DNA of 64,000 bases from Roseateles_B sp041912595 (GCA_041912595.1 JAYRMR010000008.1:55501-119500), one strand, 5' to 3'. Positions 40,823 to 50,805 are shown, counted from the stretch's first letter. The notes: generated from the sequence alone by a model not told the origin. Translations and numbers: made by a program.

Positions 40823-40849
40823 AAAGGCGCCCCTCGTGGGCGCCTTTTT
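40823..40849 (+). terminator. Intrinsic terminator of the desaturase gene
   Basis: AAAGGCGCCC pairs with GGGCGCCTTT around CTCGT-type loop bases, continuing into five T's. It lies about 45 bp after the stop codon. Confidence 0.9.
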
Positions 40850-40985
40850 CATAGTCAAGGCTACATAATGGTTTTCCCTGGGCTGTCATCGCGGCGCCAG
40901 GGCCCGCGTTGAAGCGGGATCCCTGCAGGCGGAGTGTTACGCTGCGGCAGGGTTTCAGTCGAAAACCATGTGAAAGGAGAATGCC

Positions 40986-41486
40986 ATGAAGCAATGGAAG
41001 ATCGGGCTGCTGGCCCTGGTCGCGGGGGCGGGGATGGCCGGTGGCGTGCAGGCAGGGGAGGCGGAGATCCATTTCCAGCCCCTGGACCAGTACCGTGATC
41101 TCGGCCGCACCACCGTGGAGCGCGAGGACATCCAGAAGTCGCTCAGCGAGCATTTCCAGAAGCTGGCCGCCGCGCGCCTGCCGGCCGGGCAGACGCTGAA
41201 GATCGACCTGCTGGAGATCAACCGGGCCGGTGAGATGGACATGCGCCATGGCATGCCGGATGAGGTCCGCGTGCTGCGCGAGGTGACCTGGCCGCAGATG
41301 GACTTCACCTTTGTGGTGGTCGAGGGCGGCAAGGAGCTCAAGTCCGGCAAGGCGGCGCTGTCCGACATGAACTACCTGCACGGCACCAGCGCCCGCTACA
41401 ACGACGGCGACCCGCTGCGCTACGAGAAGCCGATGATCGACAAGTGGTTCGACACCGAGTTCGGCAAGAAGACCGCGGCCCGCTGA
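40986..41486 (+). CDS. DUF3016 family periplasmic protein
   Basis: A 166-residue protein. AAAGGAG lies just before ATG 40986. MKQWKIGLLALVAGAGMAGGVQA is a signal peptide. The mature part EIHFQPLDQYRDLGRTT, IDLLEINRAGEMD and YEKPMIDKWFDTEFG matches DUF3016, a family of unknown function found in proteobacteria. No cysteines remain after the signal peptide. It is monocistronic and closed by a terminator shared with rpmG on the other strand. Confidence 0.88.
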   Translation: MKQWKIGLLALVAGAGMAGGVQAGEAEIHFQPLDQYRDLGRTTVEREDIQKSLSEHFQKLAAARLPAGQTLKIDLLEINRAGEMDMRHGMPDEVRVLREVTWPQMDFTFVVVEGGKELKSGKAALSDMNYLHGTSARYNDGDPLRYEKPMIDKWFDTEFGKKTAAR

Positions 41487-41514
41487 GGCCTGCCACCGGG
41501 GGCCTGGCCCCCAA

Positions 41515-41551
41515 GAAAAAAACCCGCCAGCTTGCGCTTGGCGGGTTTTTT
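41515..41551. terminator. Bidirectional intrinsic terminator
   Basis: AACCCGCCA pairs with TGGCGGGTT around a 9-nt loop, with A's before and T's after, serving the DUF3016 gene (plus) and rpmG (minus). Confidence 0.9.
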
Positions 41552-41574
41552 CATGGGCTGCAAGCCGGGCTGAA

Positions 41575-41745
41575 TTACTTCAGCTTGGTTTCCTTGTACA
41601 GGACGTGCTTGCGGGCCTTGGGGTCGAACTTCATGAATTCCAGCTTTTGGGGCGTGGTCTTCTTGTTCTTGTTCGTGGTGTAGAAATGACCGGTGCCGGC
41701 AGAGGATTCCAGCTTGATCTTTTCGCGTCCGCCTTTGGATGCCAT
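41575..41745 (-). CDS. rpmG: Large ribosomal subunit protein bL33
   Basis: A 56-residue protein, MASKGGREKIKLESSAGTG at the N-terminus and LEFMKFDPKARKHVLYKE near the C-terminus, normal for bL33. There are no zinc-binding CxxC pairs, so it is the zinc-independent form. It follows rpmB by 31 bp, the standard rpmBG pair. Confidence 0.97.
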   Translation of the reverse strand: MASKGGREKIKLESSAGTGHFYTTNKNKKTTPQKLEFMKFDPKARKHVLYKETKLK

Positions 41746-41776
41746 GTTGTTGCTCCTTGGTGCTTAGTGGATCAGA

Positions 41777-42010
41777 TCAGAGCTCGCCCTTGGCGCGCAG
41801 ATCAGCGACGACTTGTTCGATACCGACCTTGTCGATCAGACGCAGAGCGGCATTGCTCACGCGCAGACGCACCCAGCGGTTTTCGGTTTCCAGCCAGAAA
41901 CGACGGTACTGCAGGTTGGGCAGGAAACGACGCTTGGTTTTGTTGTTGGCGTGGGAAACATTGTTGCCCACCATGGGCTTCTTGCCCGTGACTTGACAGA
42001 CGCGTGCCAT
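41777..42010 (-). CDS. rpmB: Large ribosomal subunit protein bL28
   Basis: A 77-residue protein with MARVCQVTGKKPMVGNNVSH and NKTKRRFLPNLQ, the bL28 signatures; length is normal. It is first in the rpmB-rpmG operon. A -10 at 42164-42169 would give a leader of about 147 nt. Confidence 0.98.
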   Translation of the reverse strand: MARVCQVTGKKPMVGNNVSHANNKTKRRFLPNLQYRRFWLETENRWVRLRVSNAALRLIDKVGIEQVVADLRAKGEL

Positions 42011-42163
42011 GACGCTTCTCCGGTTCGAATTTCTTTACCAGATGCCAGCCCCTGGTTTCTCCAGGCCCTGACATCCCATTGACCGCTCTATGCCTGCTAA
42101 ACCCGAAAGACTCACACGAGGTGAAGACTCCCAGGGGCGATCCATCCGGCAGGCAAGCCAAAG

Positions 42164-42169
42164 AGTATA
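42164..42169 (-). promoter_or_regulatory. Candidate -10 element of rpmB-rpmG
   Basis: TATACT on the minus strand. It directly follows the T-run of the trxB terminator, so the ribosomal-protein promoter is packed against the terminator of the upstream gene. The -35 is weak. Confidence 0.45.
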
Positions 42170-42172
42170 GCT

Positions 42173-42204
42173 GAAAAAGGAACAGCCGCCCAGAGGCGGC
42201 CGTT
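42173..42204 (-). terminator. Intrinsic terminator of trxB
   Basis: On the minus strand AACGGCCGCC pairs with GGCGGCTGTT (one mismatch) around a short loop, followed by a CCTTTTTC run. It lies about 30 bp after the trxB stop. Confidence 0.8.
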
Positions 42205-42234
42205 TCATGCTGAAAAATGCGCCTCGCGCGTCGA

Positions 42235-43191
42235 TCAGCCCTGGGCCTGCTCCAGATAGCGTTGGGCGTCGAGGGCGGCCATGCAGCCCGTGCCGGCGCT
42301 CGTGATGGCCTGGCGATAGACGTGATCCTGCACGTCACCGGCCGCGAAGATGCCGGGCACGCTGGTCATCGTGGCGAAGCCGTTCAGGCCGCTGCGGGTG
42401 ATGAGGTAGCCGTCCTTCATTTCCAGCTGGCCCTGGAAGATGCCGGTGTTGGGCTGGTGGCCGATGGCGATGAAGCAGCCGTGCAGCGGGATGTCCTTGG
42501 TGCTGCCGTCCTCGTGCTTCACGCGCACGCCGGTCACGCCGCTCTGGTCGCCCAGGACTTCGTCCAGCGTCTGGAAGACGTGCAGCTCGATCTTGCCGGC
42601 CGCGACCTTCTCCATCAGCTTGTCGACGAGGATGGGCTCGGCGCGGAACTTGTCGCGGCGGTGGATCAGGTGGACCTTGCTGGCGATGTTCGACAGGTAC
42701 AGGGCCTCCTCGACGGCCGTGTTGCCGCCCCCCACCACGCACACCTCCTGGCCGCGGTAGAAGAAGCCGTCGCAGGTGGCGCAGGCGCTGACGCCGCGGC
42801 CCGAGAAGGCCTCCTCGGAAGGTAGGCCCAGGTACTTGGCCGAAGCGCCGGTGGCGATGATCAGGGCATCGCAGGTGTAGTGGCCGCTGTCACCCTTGAG
42901 CAGGAACGGGCGCTTCGAGAAGTCGACCTCGTTGATGTGATCGAACACGATCTCCGTCTGGAAGCGCTCGGCATGCTGCTGGAAGCGCTGCATCAGCTCC
43001 GGGCCCTGCACGCCCATGACGTCGGCGGGCCAGTTGTCGACCTCGGTGGTCGTCATCAGCTGGCCGCCCTGGGCCATGCCGGTGATCAGCAGGGGCTTGA
43101 GATTGGCACGTGCGGCGTAGATGGCGGCGGTGAAGCCGGCGGGGCCGGAGCCCAGGATCAGCAGCTGGGTGTGGCGGGTGTTTTGAGTCAT
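42235..43191 (-). CDS. trxB: Thioredoxin reductase
   Basis: A 318-residue flavoprotein reducing thioredoxin with NADPH. FAD-binding GSGPAGFTAAIYAARA near the N-terminus, redox-active C137-A-T-C140 in SACATCDGFFYRG, NADPH-binding GGGNTAVEEAL, and FAIG-type C-terminal FAAGDVQDHVYRQ are all present. Length fits low-molecular-weight TrxR. It is divergent from the Crp/Fnr gene with a 169-bp gap. Confidence 0.98.
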   Translation of the reverse strand: MTQNTRHTQLLILGSGPAGFTAAIYAARANLKPLLITGMAQGGQLMTTTEVDNWPADVMGVQGPELMQRFQQHAERFQTEIVFDHINEVDFSKRPFLLKGDSGHYTCDALIIATGASAKYLGLPSEEAFSGRGVSACATCDGFFYRGQEVCVVGGGNTAVEEALYLSNIASKVHLIHRRDKFRAEPILVDKLMEKVAAGKIELHVFQTLDEVLGDQSGVTGVRVKHEDGSTKDIPLHGCFIAIGHQPNTGIFQGQLEMKDGYLITRSGLNGFATMTSVPGIFAAGDVQDHVYRQAITSAGTGCMAALDAQRYLEQAQG

Positions 43192-43360
43192 GGTTTCTCA
43201 GCTGGGGTTGCAGTCAGGACACACAAGGGGACAAGGTTTTACGTTTCTGGCCAAACCCTATGAAGGTGCGTGACTTAATTGGCACAATGCGTCCATTCTA
43301 GGGAAGTCAAGCGGCGCCAGCCTGACGCCACCCCAATGACCACAGCTTAGGAGCTCATTC

Positions 43361-44026
43361 ATGGCCATGCTGTCCAATCTGGACCTGATCCGTCGCGTGC
43401 CCTTGTTCTCGTTGCTGACGACTGACCAGGCGCAGTCGATCGCCGACAGCGTGATCAAGCGCCGGTTCAAGCGCGGTGAGGTGGTGGTGGAGCAGGGCAC
43501 CAAGTCCAACGCGCTGTTCATTCTGCTGAACGGCCGCGCCCGCGTGTTGACCGCCGACAACCGGGGTCGCGAAGTCATCCTGGCCGTGCTGCAGGCGGGG
43601 GACTATGTCGGCGAGATGAGCCTGATCGACGGCGAGTCCCATTCCGCCACGGTGCGCGCCGAGGTCCAGACCGACATGCTCGTGCTGGGCCGCAACGAAT
43701 TCGCCCGCTGCCTGCCCGAGAGCAGCAGCCTCTCGTACGGCATCCTGCGCGGCCTCGTGGCCCGCCTGCGCAACGCCGACCGCCAGATCGAGTCCCTCGC
43801 CCTGCTGGACGTCTACGGCCGCGTGGCTCGCACGCTGCTGGACATGGCCGAGGAAGACAAGGGCATCAAGATCATCCGCGGCAAGGTGTCCCGCCAGGAC
43901 ATGGCCAAGGTCGTCGGCGCCTCGCGCGAGATGGTCAGCCGCGTCATGAAGGACCTGGAGGACCGCGGCGTCATCGAGACGCTGGAGAACGGCTCCGTGG
44001 TCATCAAGGAACGCCTGCACGACTGA
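43361..44026 (+). CDS. Crp/Fnr family transcriptional regulator without Fe-S cysteines
   Basis: A 221-residue regulator. Residues about 20-115 form a cyclic-nucleotide-binding fold (KRGEVVVEQGTKSNALFILL, GDYVGEMSLIDGESHSATV). The C-terminal HTH is VSRQDMAKVVGASREMVSRVM. The N-terminal cysteine cluster of FNR is absent. The recognition helix SREMVSR mixes CRP-like (RE) and FNR-like (E-x-x-S-R) contacts, so the DNA target cannot be fixed by eye. It is followed by ftsK. It might act on the TTGAT-type box at 39455, which is untested. Confidence 0.93.
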   Translation: MAMLSNLDLIRRVPLFSLLTTDQAQSIADSVIKRRFKRGEVVVEQGTKSNALFILLNGRARVLTADNRGREVILAVLQAGDYVGEMSLIDGESHSATVRAEVQTDMLVLGRNEFARCLPESSSLSYGILRGLVARLRNADRQIESLALLDVYGRVARTLLDMAEEDKGIKIIRGKVSRQDMAKVVGASREMVSRVMKDLEDRGVIETLENGSVVIKERLHD

Positions 44027-44078
44027 TCCTGTTGCAGATGGGGCCTGGGTGGCGGCCGGCAGGGCCGCTTTCCTGGGT

Positions 44079-44084
44079 CACAAT
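44079..44084 (+). promoter_or_regulatory. Candidate -10 element of ftsK, 6 nt before the start codon
   Basis: CACAAT ends 6 nt before ATG 44091, implying a leaderless message. No good -35 was seen. Confidence 0.35.
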
Positions 44085-44090
44085 CGCAGG

Positions 44091-46454
44091 ATGAGTTTTC
44101 CCCTGGGTTCCCTCACGGGTGCGGAGGATGCCGCCCCGGCCGACAAGGTCTACAAGCGCCAGTCCAAGAAGGCCAGGCCGGCGCCCGCGCCGGCGGCCAC
44201 GTCCCTGCGCACGCCGCTGTGGCTGATCCTGGGCGGCCTGCTGTGGTGCCTGGTGCTCCTGGCGCTGCTGACGCACGACCGCACGGACGCCGCCTTCTCC
44301 ATCGCCGGCAGCAAGGACCACGTGAGCAACCGCGTCGGCACGCTCGGCGCCTGGGTCTCCGATCTCCTGCTCTTCGGCTTCGGCTATTCCACCTGGTGGC
44401 TGATGCTCATCGCCCTGCGCCGCTGGCTGAGCGGTCTGGCCGACGTGCTGCGCACCGAGCCCGTGGTGGACGAGACCCCGGTCTGGCAGCGCCGCGGCCT
44501 GTGGGCCCTGGGTGTCGTGCTGCTCATGGCCGCCAGCTGCGCCCTGGAGTGGACCCGCCTCTACGGCTGGGAGACGCGTCTTCCCGGCGCCCACGCCGGT
44601 GGCGTGCTGGGCTATGCGCTGGGGCCCTGGAGCATGAAGCTGCTCGGGTTTGCCGGCTCCGGCCTGGTCTGGATCGTGGCCCTGCTGGCCGGCAGCTCCC
44701 TGGCCCTGCAGTTCTCCTGGATGCGCCTGGCCGAGATCGTGGGCACCCGCATCGATGAATTCCGCCAGCGCAACGTCGACCGCCGCGAGGTGGCCGAGGA
44801 CAAGCGCGTGGGCAAGAAGGCCAAGCGCGAGCGCGAGCAGGTGGTCGAGGTCGAGCGGCAGGTCGTCGAGGAGCACGTGCCCATCGTGATCGAGGCGCCC
44901 GTCGTCGAGGTGCCGCAGTCCACCCGCGTGGCCAAGGAGCGCCAGACCACGCTGTTCAGCGATCTGACCGACACCAAGCTGCCGCAGGTCGACCTGCTGG
45001 ATGCCGCGCCGCCGCGCGTCGAGACGGTCACGCCCGAGTCGCTGGAGATGACCAGCCGCATGATCGAGAAGAAGCTGCGCGACTTCGGCGTCGAGGTGCG
45101 CGTGGTGGCGGCCTCGCCGGGTCCGGTGATCACGCGCTACGAGATCGAGCCGGCCACCGGCGTGAAGGGCTCGCAGATCGTCAACCTCGCCAAGGATCTG
45201 GCTCGCTCGCTGAGCCTGGTCTCCATCCGCGTGGTCGAGACGATCCCGGGCAAGAACTTCATGGCGCTGGAGCTGCCCAACGCGCGGCGCCAGACCATCC
45301 GCCTGTCCGAGATCCTCGGCTCGCAGGTCTATGCCGACGCGTCCTCGCAGCTCACCATGGGCCTGGGCAAGGACATCGTCGGGGCGCCCGTGGTGGCCGA
45401 CCTCGCCAAGATGCCGCACTGCCTGGTGGCCGGCACGACGGGCTCCGGCAAGTCCGTGGGGATCAACGCCATGATCCTCTCGCTGCTCTACAAGGCCGAG
45501 GCCCGCGATGTGCGCCTCATCCTCATCGACCCGAAGATGCTGGAAATGAGCGTCTACGAGGGTATCCCGCATCTGCTGGCGCCCGTCGTGACCGACATGA
45601 AGCAGGCCGGCAACGCGCTGAACTGGTGCGTGGGCGAGATGGAGCGGCGCTACAAGTTCATGTCCAAGCTGGGCGTGCGCAACCTCGCCGGCTACAACAA
45701 GAAGATCGACGAGGCCAAGGAGCGCGGCGAGAAGATCGACAACCCCTTCAGCCTCACGCCCGAGCAGCCGGAGCCGCTGGAGCGCCTACCCTTCATCGTC
45801 GTCGTGATCGACGAGCTGGCCGACCTGATGATGGTCGTGGGCAAGCAGATCGAGGAGCTGATCGCCCGCCTGGCCCAGAAGGCCCGCGCCGCCGGCATCC
45901 ACCTGATCCTCGCCACGCAGCGCCCGTCGGTGGACGTGATCACCGGCCTGATCAAGGCCAACATCCCGACCCGCCTGTCCTTCCAGGTGTCCAGCAAGAT
46001 CGACAGCCGCACCATCCTCGACCAGATGGGCGCCGAGGCGCTGCTGGGCATGGGCGACATGCTCTACATGGCCTCGGGCACCGGCCTGCCGATGCGCGTG
46101 CACGGCGCCTTCGTGAGTGATGACGAGGTGCACCGCGTCGTCGAGTACCTGAAGGCGCAGGGCGGTGAGCCGAACTACATCGAGGGCATTCTCGAAGGCG
46201 GCGTGCTGGAAGCCGAAGGCGGCGAGGGCGGCGGGGCCGGAGGCGGCGACGCCGAGTCCGACCCGATGTACGACCAGGCCGTCGCCGTGGTGCTGCAGCA
46301 CAAGCGGGCCTCCATTTCGCTGGTGCAGCGCCATCTGCGCATCGGCTACAACCGCGCGGCGCGCCTGCTGGAACAGATGGAGAAATCCGGCCTCGTCGGC
46401 GCCATGGCCACCAACGGCAGCCGCGAACTGATCGTGCCCAGGCGAGACGAATGA
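44091..46454 (+). CDS. ftsK: DNA translocase FtsK
   Basis: A 787-residue septal DNA pump that coordinates chromosome dimer resolution with division. Four N-terminal membrane helices (about 40-62, 85-105, 140-157, 185-210) anchor it. A linker rich in Glu/Val follows. The motor has Walker A G448-TTGSGK454-S and Walker B FIVVVIDELADLMMV. The C-terminal gamma winged helix (YDQAVAVVLQHKRASISLVQRHLRIGYNRAAR) reads KOPS sites. ATG 44091 is chosen. lolA overlaps its stop by ATGA. Confidence 0.97.
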   Translation: MSFPLGSLTGAEDAAPADKVYKRQSKKARPAPAPAATSLRTPLWLILGGLLWCLVLLALLTHDRTDAAFSIAGSKDHVSNRVGTLGAWVSDLLLFGFGYSTWWLMLIALRRWLSGLADVLRTEPVVDETPVWQRRGLWALGVVLLMAASCALEWTRLYGWETRLPGAHAGGVLGYALGPWSMKLLGFAGSGLVWIVALLAGSSLALQFSWMRLAEIVGTRIDEFRQRNVDRREVAEDKRVGKKAKREREQVVEVERQVVEEHVPIVIEAPVVEVPQSTRVAKERQTTLFSDLTDTKLPQVDLLDAAPPRVETVTPESLEMTSRMIEKKLRDFGVEVRVVAASPGPVITRYEIEPATGVKGSQIVNLAKDLARSLSLVSIRVVETIPGKNFMALELPNARRQTIRLSEILGSQVYADASSQLTMGLGKDIVGAPVVADLAKMPHCLVAGTTGSGKSVGINAMILSLLYKAEARDVRLILIDPKMLEMSVYEGIPHLLAPVVTDMKQAGNALNWCVGEMERRYKFMSKLGVRNLAGYNKKIDEAKERGEKIDNPFSLTPEQPEPLERLPFIVVVIDELADLMMVVGKQIEELIARLAQKARAAGIHLILATQRPSVDVITGLIKANIPTRLSFQVSSKIDSRTILDQMGAEALLGMGDMLYMASGTGLPMRVHGAFVSDDEVHRVVEYLKAQGGEPNYIEGILEGGVLEAEGGEGGGAGGGDAESDPMYDQAVAVVLQHKRASISLVQRHLRIGYNRAARLLEQMEKSGLVGAMATNGSRELIVPRRDE

Positions 46455-47083
46455 CGATGCTTCGAATGAACACCACCCGCCGCCTGCTGTGTGCGGCTGC
46501 CCTGCTGCTGGGGTCAGGTCTTGCCCAGGCCGACGCCGTGCAGTCGCTCAAGGACTTCGTGCGCGACGTGAAGAGCGGCCGCGCCGCCTTCAGCCAGACC
46601 GTCACCGCGCCGGACGGCAAGCGCAAGAAGACCTCCAGCGGGACCTTCGAGTTCCAGCGCCCCAATCTGTTCCGCTTCCAGTACCAGAAGCCCTTCGAGC
46701 AGCTGATCGTGGGCGATGGCCAGAAGGTCTGGACCTTCGATGCTGACCTGAACCAGGCCAGCTCGCGCCGCATCGGGCAGGCGCTGGCGGGCACGCCCGC
46801 GGCCCTGCTGGCCGGCGGCAACATCGAGAAGGACTTCGAGCTCAAGGCCCAGCCCGCCGAGGGCGGCCTCGACTGGGTGCTCGCGCTGCCGCGTCAGGCG
46901 GAGGGCAACATCCAGCAGCTGCGCGTCGGCTTCAAGGGCCGCGAGCTGGCGGCGCTGGAGGTGCTGGACGCCTTCGGCCAGCGCTCGCTGATGCAGCTCA
47001 GCCAGCTGCAGACCAATGTGGCGATCGGTGCCGACCGCTTCCGCTTCGAGGTCCCCAAGGGCGTGGACCTGCTGGAGCAGTGA
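46451..47083 (+). CDS. lolA: Outer-membrane lipoprotein carrier protein LolA
   Basis: A 210-residue periplasmic chaperone shuttling lipoproteins from LolCDE to LolB. The signal peptide ends at GLAQA before DAVQSLKDF. The mature fold shows GRAAFSQTVTAPDGK, SSGTFEFQRPNLFRFQY and DGQKVWTFDADLNQ. The annotated ATG at 46451 overlaps the ftsK stop; ATG 46457 or 46466 are equally possible and would not change the mature protein. It lies between ftsK and rarA. Confidence 0.95.
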   Translation: MTMLRMNTTRRLLCAAALLLGSGLAQADAVQSLKDFVRDVKSGRAAFSQTVTAPDGKRKKTSSGTFEFQRPNLFRFQYQKPFEQLIVGDGQKVWTFDADLNQASSRRIGQALAGTPAALLAGGNIEKDFELKAQPAEGGLDWVLALPRQAEGNIQQLRVGFKGRELAALEVLDAFGQRSLMQLSQLQTNVAIGADRFRFEVPKGVDLLEQ

Positions 47084-47104
47084 CACCGACGCGCTGAGCG
47101 CCCC

Positions 47105-48520
47105 ATGTCAGAGAACGCATCCCTGTTCGGCGACGAGCCCGCCCCGGCCCCGCAGGCACCCTCCCGTGCCGCCGGCAGCGCCAAGGCGCCGGCCTACCAG
47201 CCCCTGCCCGAGCGCCTGCGCCCGCGCCACCTGGACGAGGTCATCGGCCAGCGCCAGCTGCTGGGCGAGGGCATGCCGCTGCGTGTGGCCTTCGAGACCG
47301 GCCGCCTGCATTCCATGATCCTGTGGGGCCCGCCGGGCGTGGGCAAGACCACGCTGGCGCGCCTGCTGGCCCTGGCCTTCGATGCGCAGTTCATCAGCAT
47401 CTCCGCGGTGCTGGGCGGCGTGAAGGAGATCCGCGAGGCCGTCGAGCGCGCGCAGGTCGCGGCCGCGCAGGGGCGGCGCACCATCGTCTTCGTGGACGAG
47501 GTGCACCGCTTCAACAAGTCCCAGCAGGACGCCTTCCTGCCGCACGTCGAGTCGGGTCTCTTCACCTTCATCGGCGCCACCACCGAGAACCCGTCCTTCG
47601 AGGTCAACTCGGCGCTGCTCTCGCGGGCCAGCGTGCACGTGCTCAAGTCCCTGGACGAGGACGACCTGCTCGCGCTCGTGCGTCGCGGCGAAGCGGCCCT
47701 GGGCTGCCCGCCGTTCACGGATGCGGCGGCGAAGCGCCTGGTGGCCTATGCCGACGGCGACGCGCGACGCCTGCTGAATGCCGTGGAGACCGCCGCGCAG
47801 CTGGCGCCGCCCGGGCTCTCGAGCATTGACGAGACGCAGCTCGAGCGCGCGTTGGGCGAGCAGCTGCGCCGCTACGACAAGGGCGGCGAGCAGTTCTACG
47901 ACGTCATTTCCGCGCTGCACAAGTCGGTGCGCGGCTCGGACCCGGACGGCGCGCTGTACTGGTTCTGCCGCATGCTCGATGGCGGCGTCGATGCCCGCTA
48001 CATCTCCCGCCGCCTGATCCGCATGGCGAGCGAGGACATCGGCCTGGCGGACCCGCGCGCGCTCCGGATCTGCCTGGACGCGGCGGACACCTACGAGCGT
48101 CTCGGCTCCCCCGAGGGCGAACTCACGCTGGCGCAGGCGGTGGTCTACCTGGCCATTGCGCCCAAGTCCAATGCGGTGTACACCGCCTACAAAGCCGCGC
48201 GGGCCCTGGTCAAGCAGGATGCCAGCCGGCCCGTGCCCCTGCATCTGCGCAACGCGCCGACCCGCTTGATGAAGGACCTGGGCTATGGGCATGAGTACCG
48301 CTACGCGCATGACTTTCCGGGCGCCTTCGTGGCCGGGGAGCAATACCTCCCCGACGGGCTGGAAGACCAGCGCTTCTACGAGCCCGTGCCGCGCGGGCTC
48401 GAGATCCGCATCGGCGACCGCCTGGCCGAGCTGCGCCGGCTCAATGCCGAGGCCGGTGGTGTGGCCGGTGATGCGGCCGATGATGTGGCCCACGAGCGGA
48501 CGAGGCGCGGCGAGACCTGA
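47105..48520 (+). CDS. rarA: Replication-associated recombination protein A (MgsA/RarA AAA+ ATPase)
   Basis: A 471-residue AAA+ ATPase acting at stalled replication forks. Walker A WGPPGVGKTTLA, Walker B IVFVDEVHRFNKSQQD, sensor ATTENPSFEVNSALLSRA. The C-terminal region has FYDVISALHKSVRGSDPDGALYW and MASEDIGLADPRAL, typical of RarA rather than RuvB or DnaX. The last about 25 residues are variable. It follows lolA by 21 bp. Confidence 0.96.
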   Translation: MSENASLFGDEPAPAPQAPSRAAGSAKAPAYQPLPERLRPRHLDEVIGQRQLLGEGMPLRVAFETGRLHSMILWGPPGVGKTTLARLLALAFDAQFISISAVLGGVKEIREAVERAQVAAAQGRRTIVFVDEVHRFNKSQQDAFLPHVESGLFTFIGATTENPSFEVNSALLSRASVHVLKSLDEDDLLALVRRGEAALGCPPFTDAAAKRLVAYADGDARRLLNAVETAAQLAPPGLSSIDETQLERALGEQLRRYDKGGEQFYDVISALHKSVRGSDPDGALYWFCRMLDGGVDARYISRRLIRMASEDIGLADPRALRICLDAADTYERLGSPEGELTLAQAVVYLAIAPKSNAVYTAYKAARALVKQDASRPVPLHLRNAPTRLMKDLGYGHEYRYAHDFPGAFVAGEQYLPDGLEDQRFYEPVPRGLEIRIGDRLAELRRLNAEAGGVAGDAADDVAHERTRRGET

Positions 48521-48590
48521 CCCCGGGCCCTGGCTTTCGGGCCCCGCGCCAGCGGGTTATCCCCAGCGGGTGGCGCCGGTGGCGCACTCC

Positions 48591-48596
48591 TAAAAT
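48591..48596 (+). promoter_or_regulatory. Candidate -10 element between rarA and livH
   Basis: TAAAAT about 168 nt before livH. With it, a leader would run straight into the terminator at 48630-48661. No -35 is convincing, so this may be chance. Confidence 0.3.
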
Positions 48597-48629
48597 CCGC
48601 GCCCATATGCTGAGTCCCTCTGGCACCCC

Positions 48630-48661
48630 AGCCCGCTGCTCCGAAGGTCGCGGGCTTTTTT
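48630..48661 (+). terminator. Intrinsic terminator between rarA and livH
   Basis: AGCCCGC pairs with GCGGGCT around a 13-nt loop and is followed by six T's. It can end the rarA transcript. If the TAAAAT at 48591 is a promoter, it would instead be an attenuator in the liv leader. Confidence 0.85.
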
Positions 48662-48758
48662 CTTGGCGCCTCGGTGCCGTGGGTCCGGGGGACGTGGAAG
48701 CTGTCTTTTCCTAGTCCGGACGCCGCCTCGTCGAGGTGGCAGGGAAGTGGAGTCATTG

Positions 48759-49682
48759 ATGGAAATCCTGGTCCAACAGATCATCAACGGCCTCGTGCTC
48801 GGGAGCATGTACGCGCTCGTGGCACTGGGCTACACCATGGTGTACGGCATCATCAACCTGATCAACTTCGCGCACGGCGAGATCCTGATGGTCGGGGCCC
48901 TGGTGAGCTGGACGGTGGCCACGGCGCTGGCCGATTCCGGCCTGCCGGGCTGGGCCCTCATGGGGATCGGCCTGATGTGCGCCATCGTGGTCTGCTCGCT
49001 GCTGAACTTCACAATCGAGAAGATCGCCTACCGCCCCCTGCGCAGCGCGCCGCGCCTGGCGCCGCTGATCACGGCGATGGGGATGTCGCTGCTGCTGCAG
49101 ACGCTGGCGATGATCGTGTGGAAGCCGAACCCCAAGCCGTTCCCGCTGCTGCTGCCCACTGAGCCCTTCAATCTGGGCGGGCCGGTGATCACGGTGACGC
49201 AGGTGCTGATCCTGGTGCTGACGGTGGTGATCCTGGCGGCGCTGATGTACCTGGTGAACCACACGAAGCTGGGCCGCGCGATGCGCGCGACGGCGGAGAA
49301 CCCGCGCGTGGCGGGCCTGATGGGGGTGAAGCCGGACTTCGTGATCTCGGCGACCTTCGTGATCGGCGCGGCGCTGGCCGCGGTGGCCGGGCTGATGTGG
49401 GCGGCCAACTACGGCACGGTGCAGCACTCGATGGGCTTCATGCCGGGGCTGAAGGCCTTCACGGCGGCGGTGCTGGGTGGCATTGGCAATCTGGCCGGCG
49501 CCATGCTGGGCGGGATCGTGCTGGGGCTGATCGAGGCGATCGGCGCGGGCTACCTGGGTGACCTGACCGGCGGCGTGCTGGGCAGCCACTACGCGGACAT
49601 CTTCGCCTTCGTGGCGCTGATCCTGGTGCTGACCTTGCGTCCGAGCGGCCTGCTCGGCGAACGTGTTGCCGATCGCGCCTGA
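48759..49682 (+). CDS. livH: Branched-chain amino acid ABC transporter permease LivH
   Basis: A 307-residue inner-membrane permease with about eight hydrophobic helices. N-terminal VQQIINGLVLGSMYALVALGYTMVYGI and INFAHGEILMVGAL are LivH signatures. AENPRVAGLMGVKPDFV is the cytoplasmic loop contacting the ATPases. A GGAG lies 8 nt before ATG 48759. It heads livHMGF. No periplasmic binding protein gene is in the cluster. Confidence 0.96.
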   Translation: MEILVQQIINGLVLGSMYALVALGYTMVYGIINLINFAHGEILMVGALVSWTVATALADSGLPGWALMGIGLMCAIVVCSLLNFTIEKIAYRPLRSAPRLAPLITAMGMSLLLQTLAMIVWKPNPKPFPLLLPTEPFNLGGPVITVTQVLILVLTVVILAALMYLVNHTKLGRAMRATAENPRVAGLMGVKPDFVISATFVIGAALAAVAGLMWAANYGTVQHSMGFMPGLKAFTAAVLGGIGNLAGAMLGGIVLGLIEAIGAGYLGDLTGGVLGSHYADIFAFVALILVLTLRPSGLLGERVADRA

Positions 49683-49700
49683 GGCCAAGGAGTAGCAAGA

Positions 49701-50780
<1,080 letters not shown>

Positions 50781-50805
50781 GCCAGGACAGCAGGAGCAAA
50801 GAACA

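Noticed and set aside
43361..44026. Oxygen-sensing FNR
   Set aside because: The N-terminal cysteine cluster required for the 4Fe-4S centre is missing.
48607..48714. A 35-codon leader peptide for liv attenuation
   Set aside because: No Shine-Dalgarno and no enrichment of Leu, Ile or Val codons before the hairpin.
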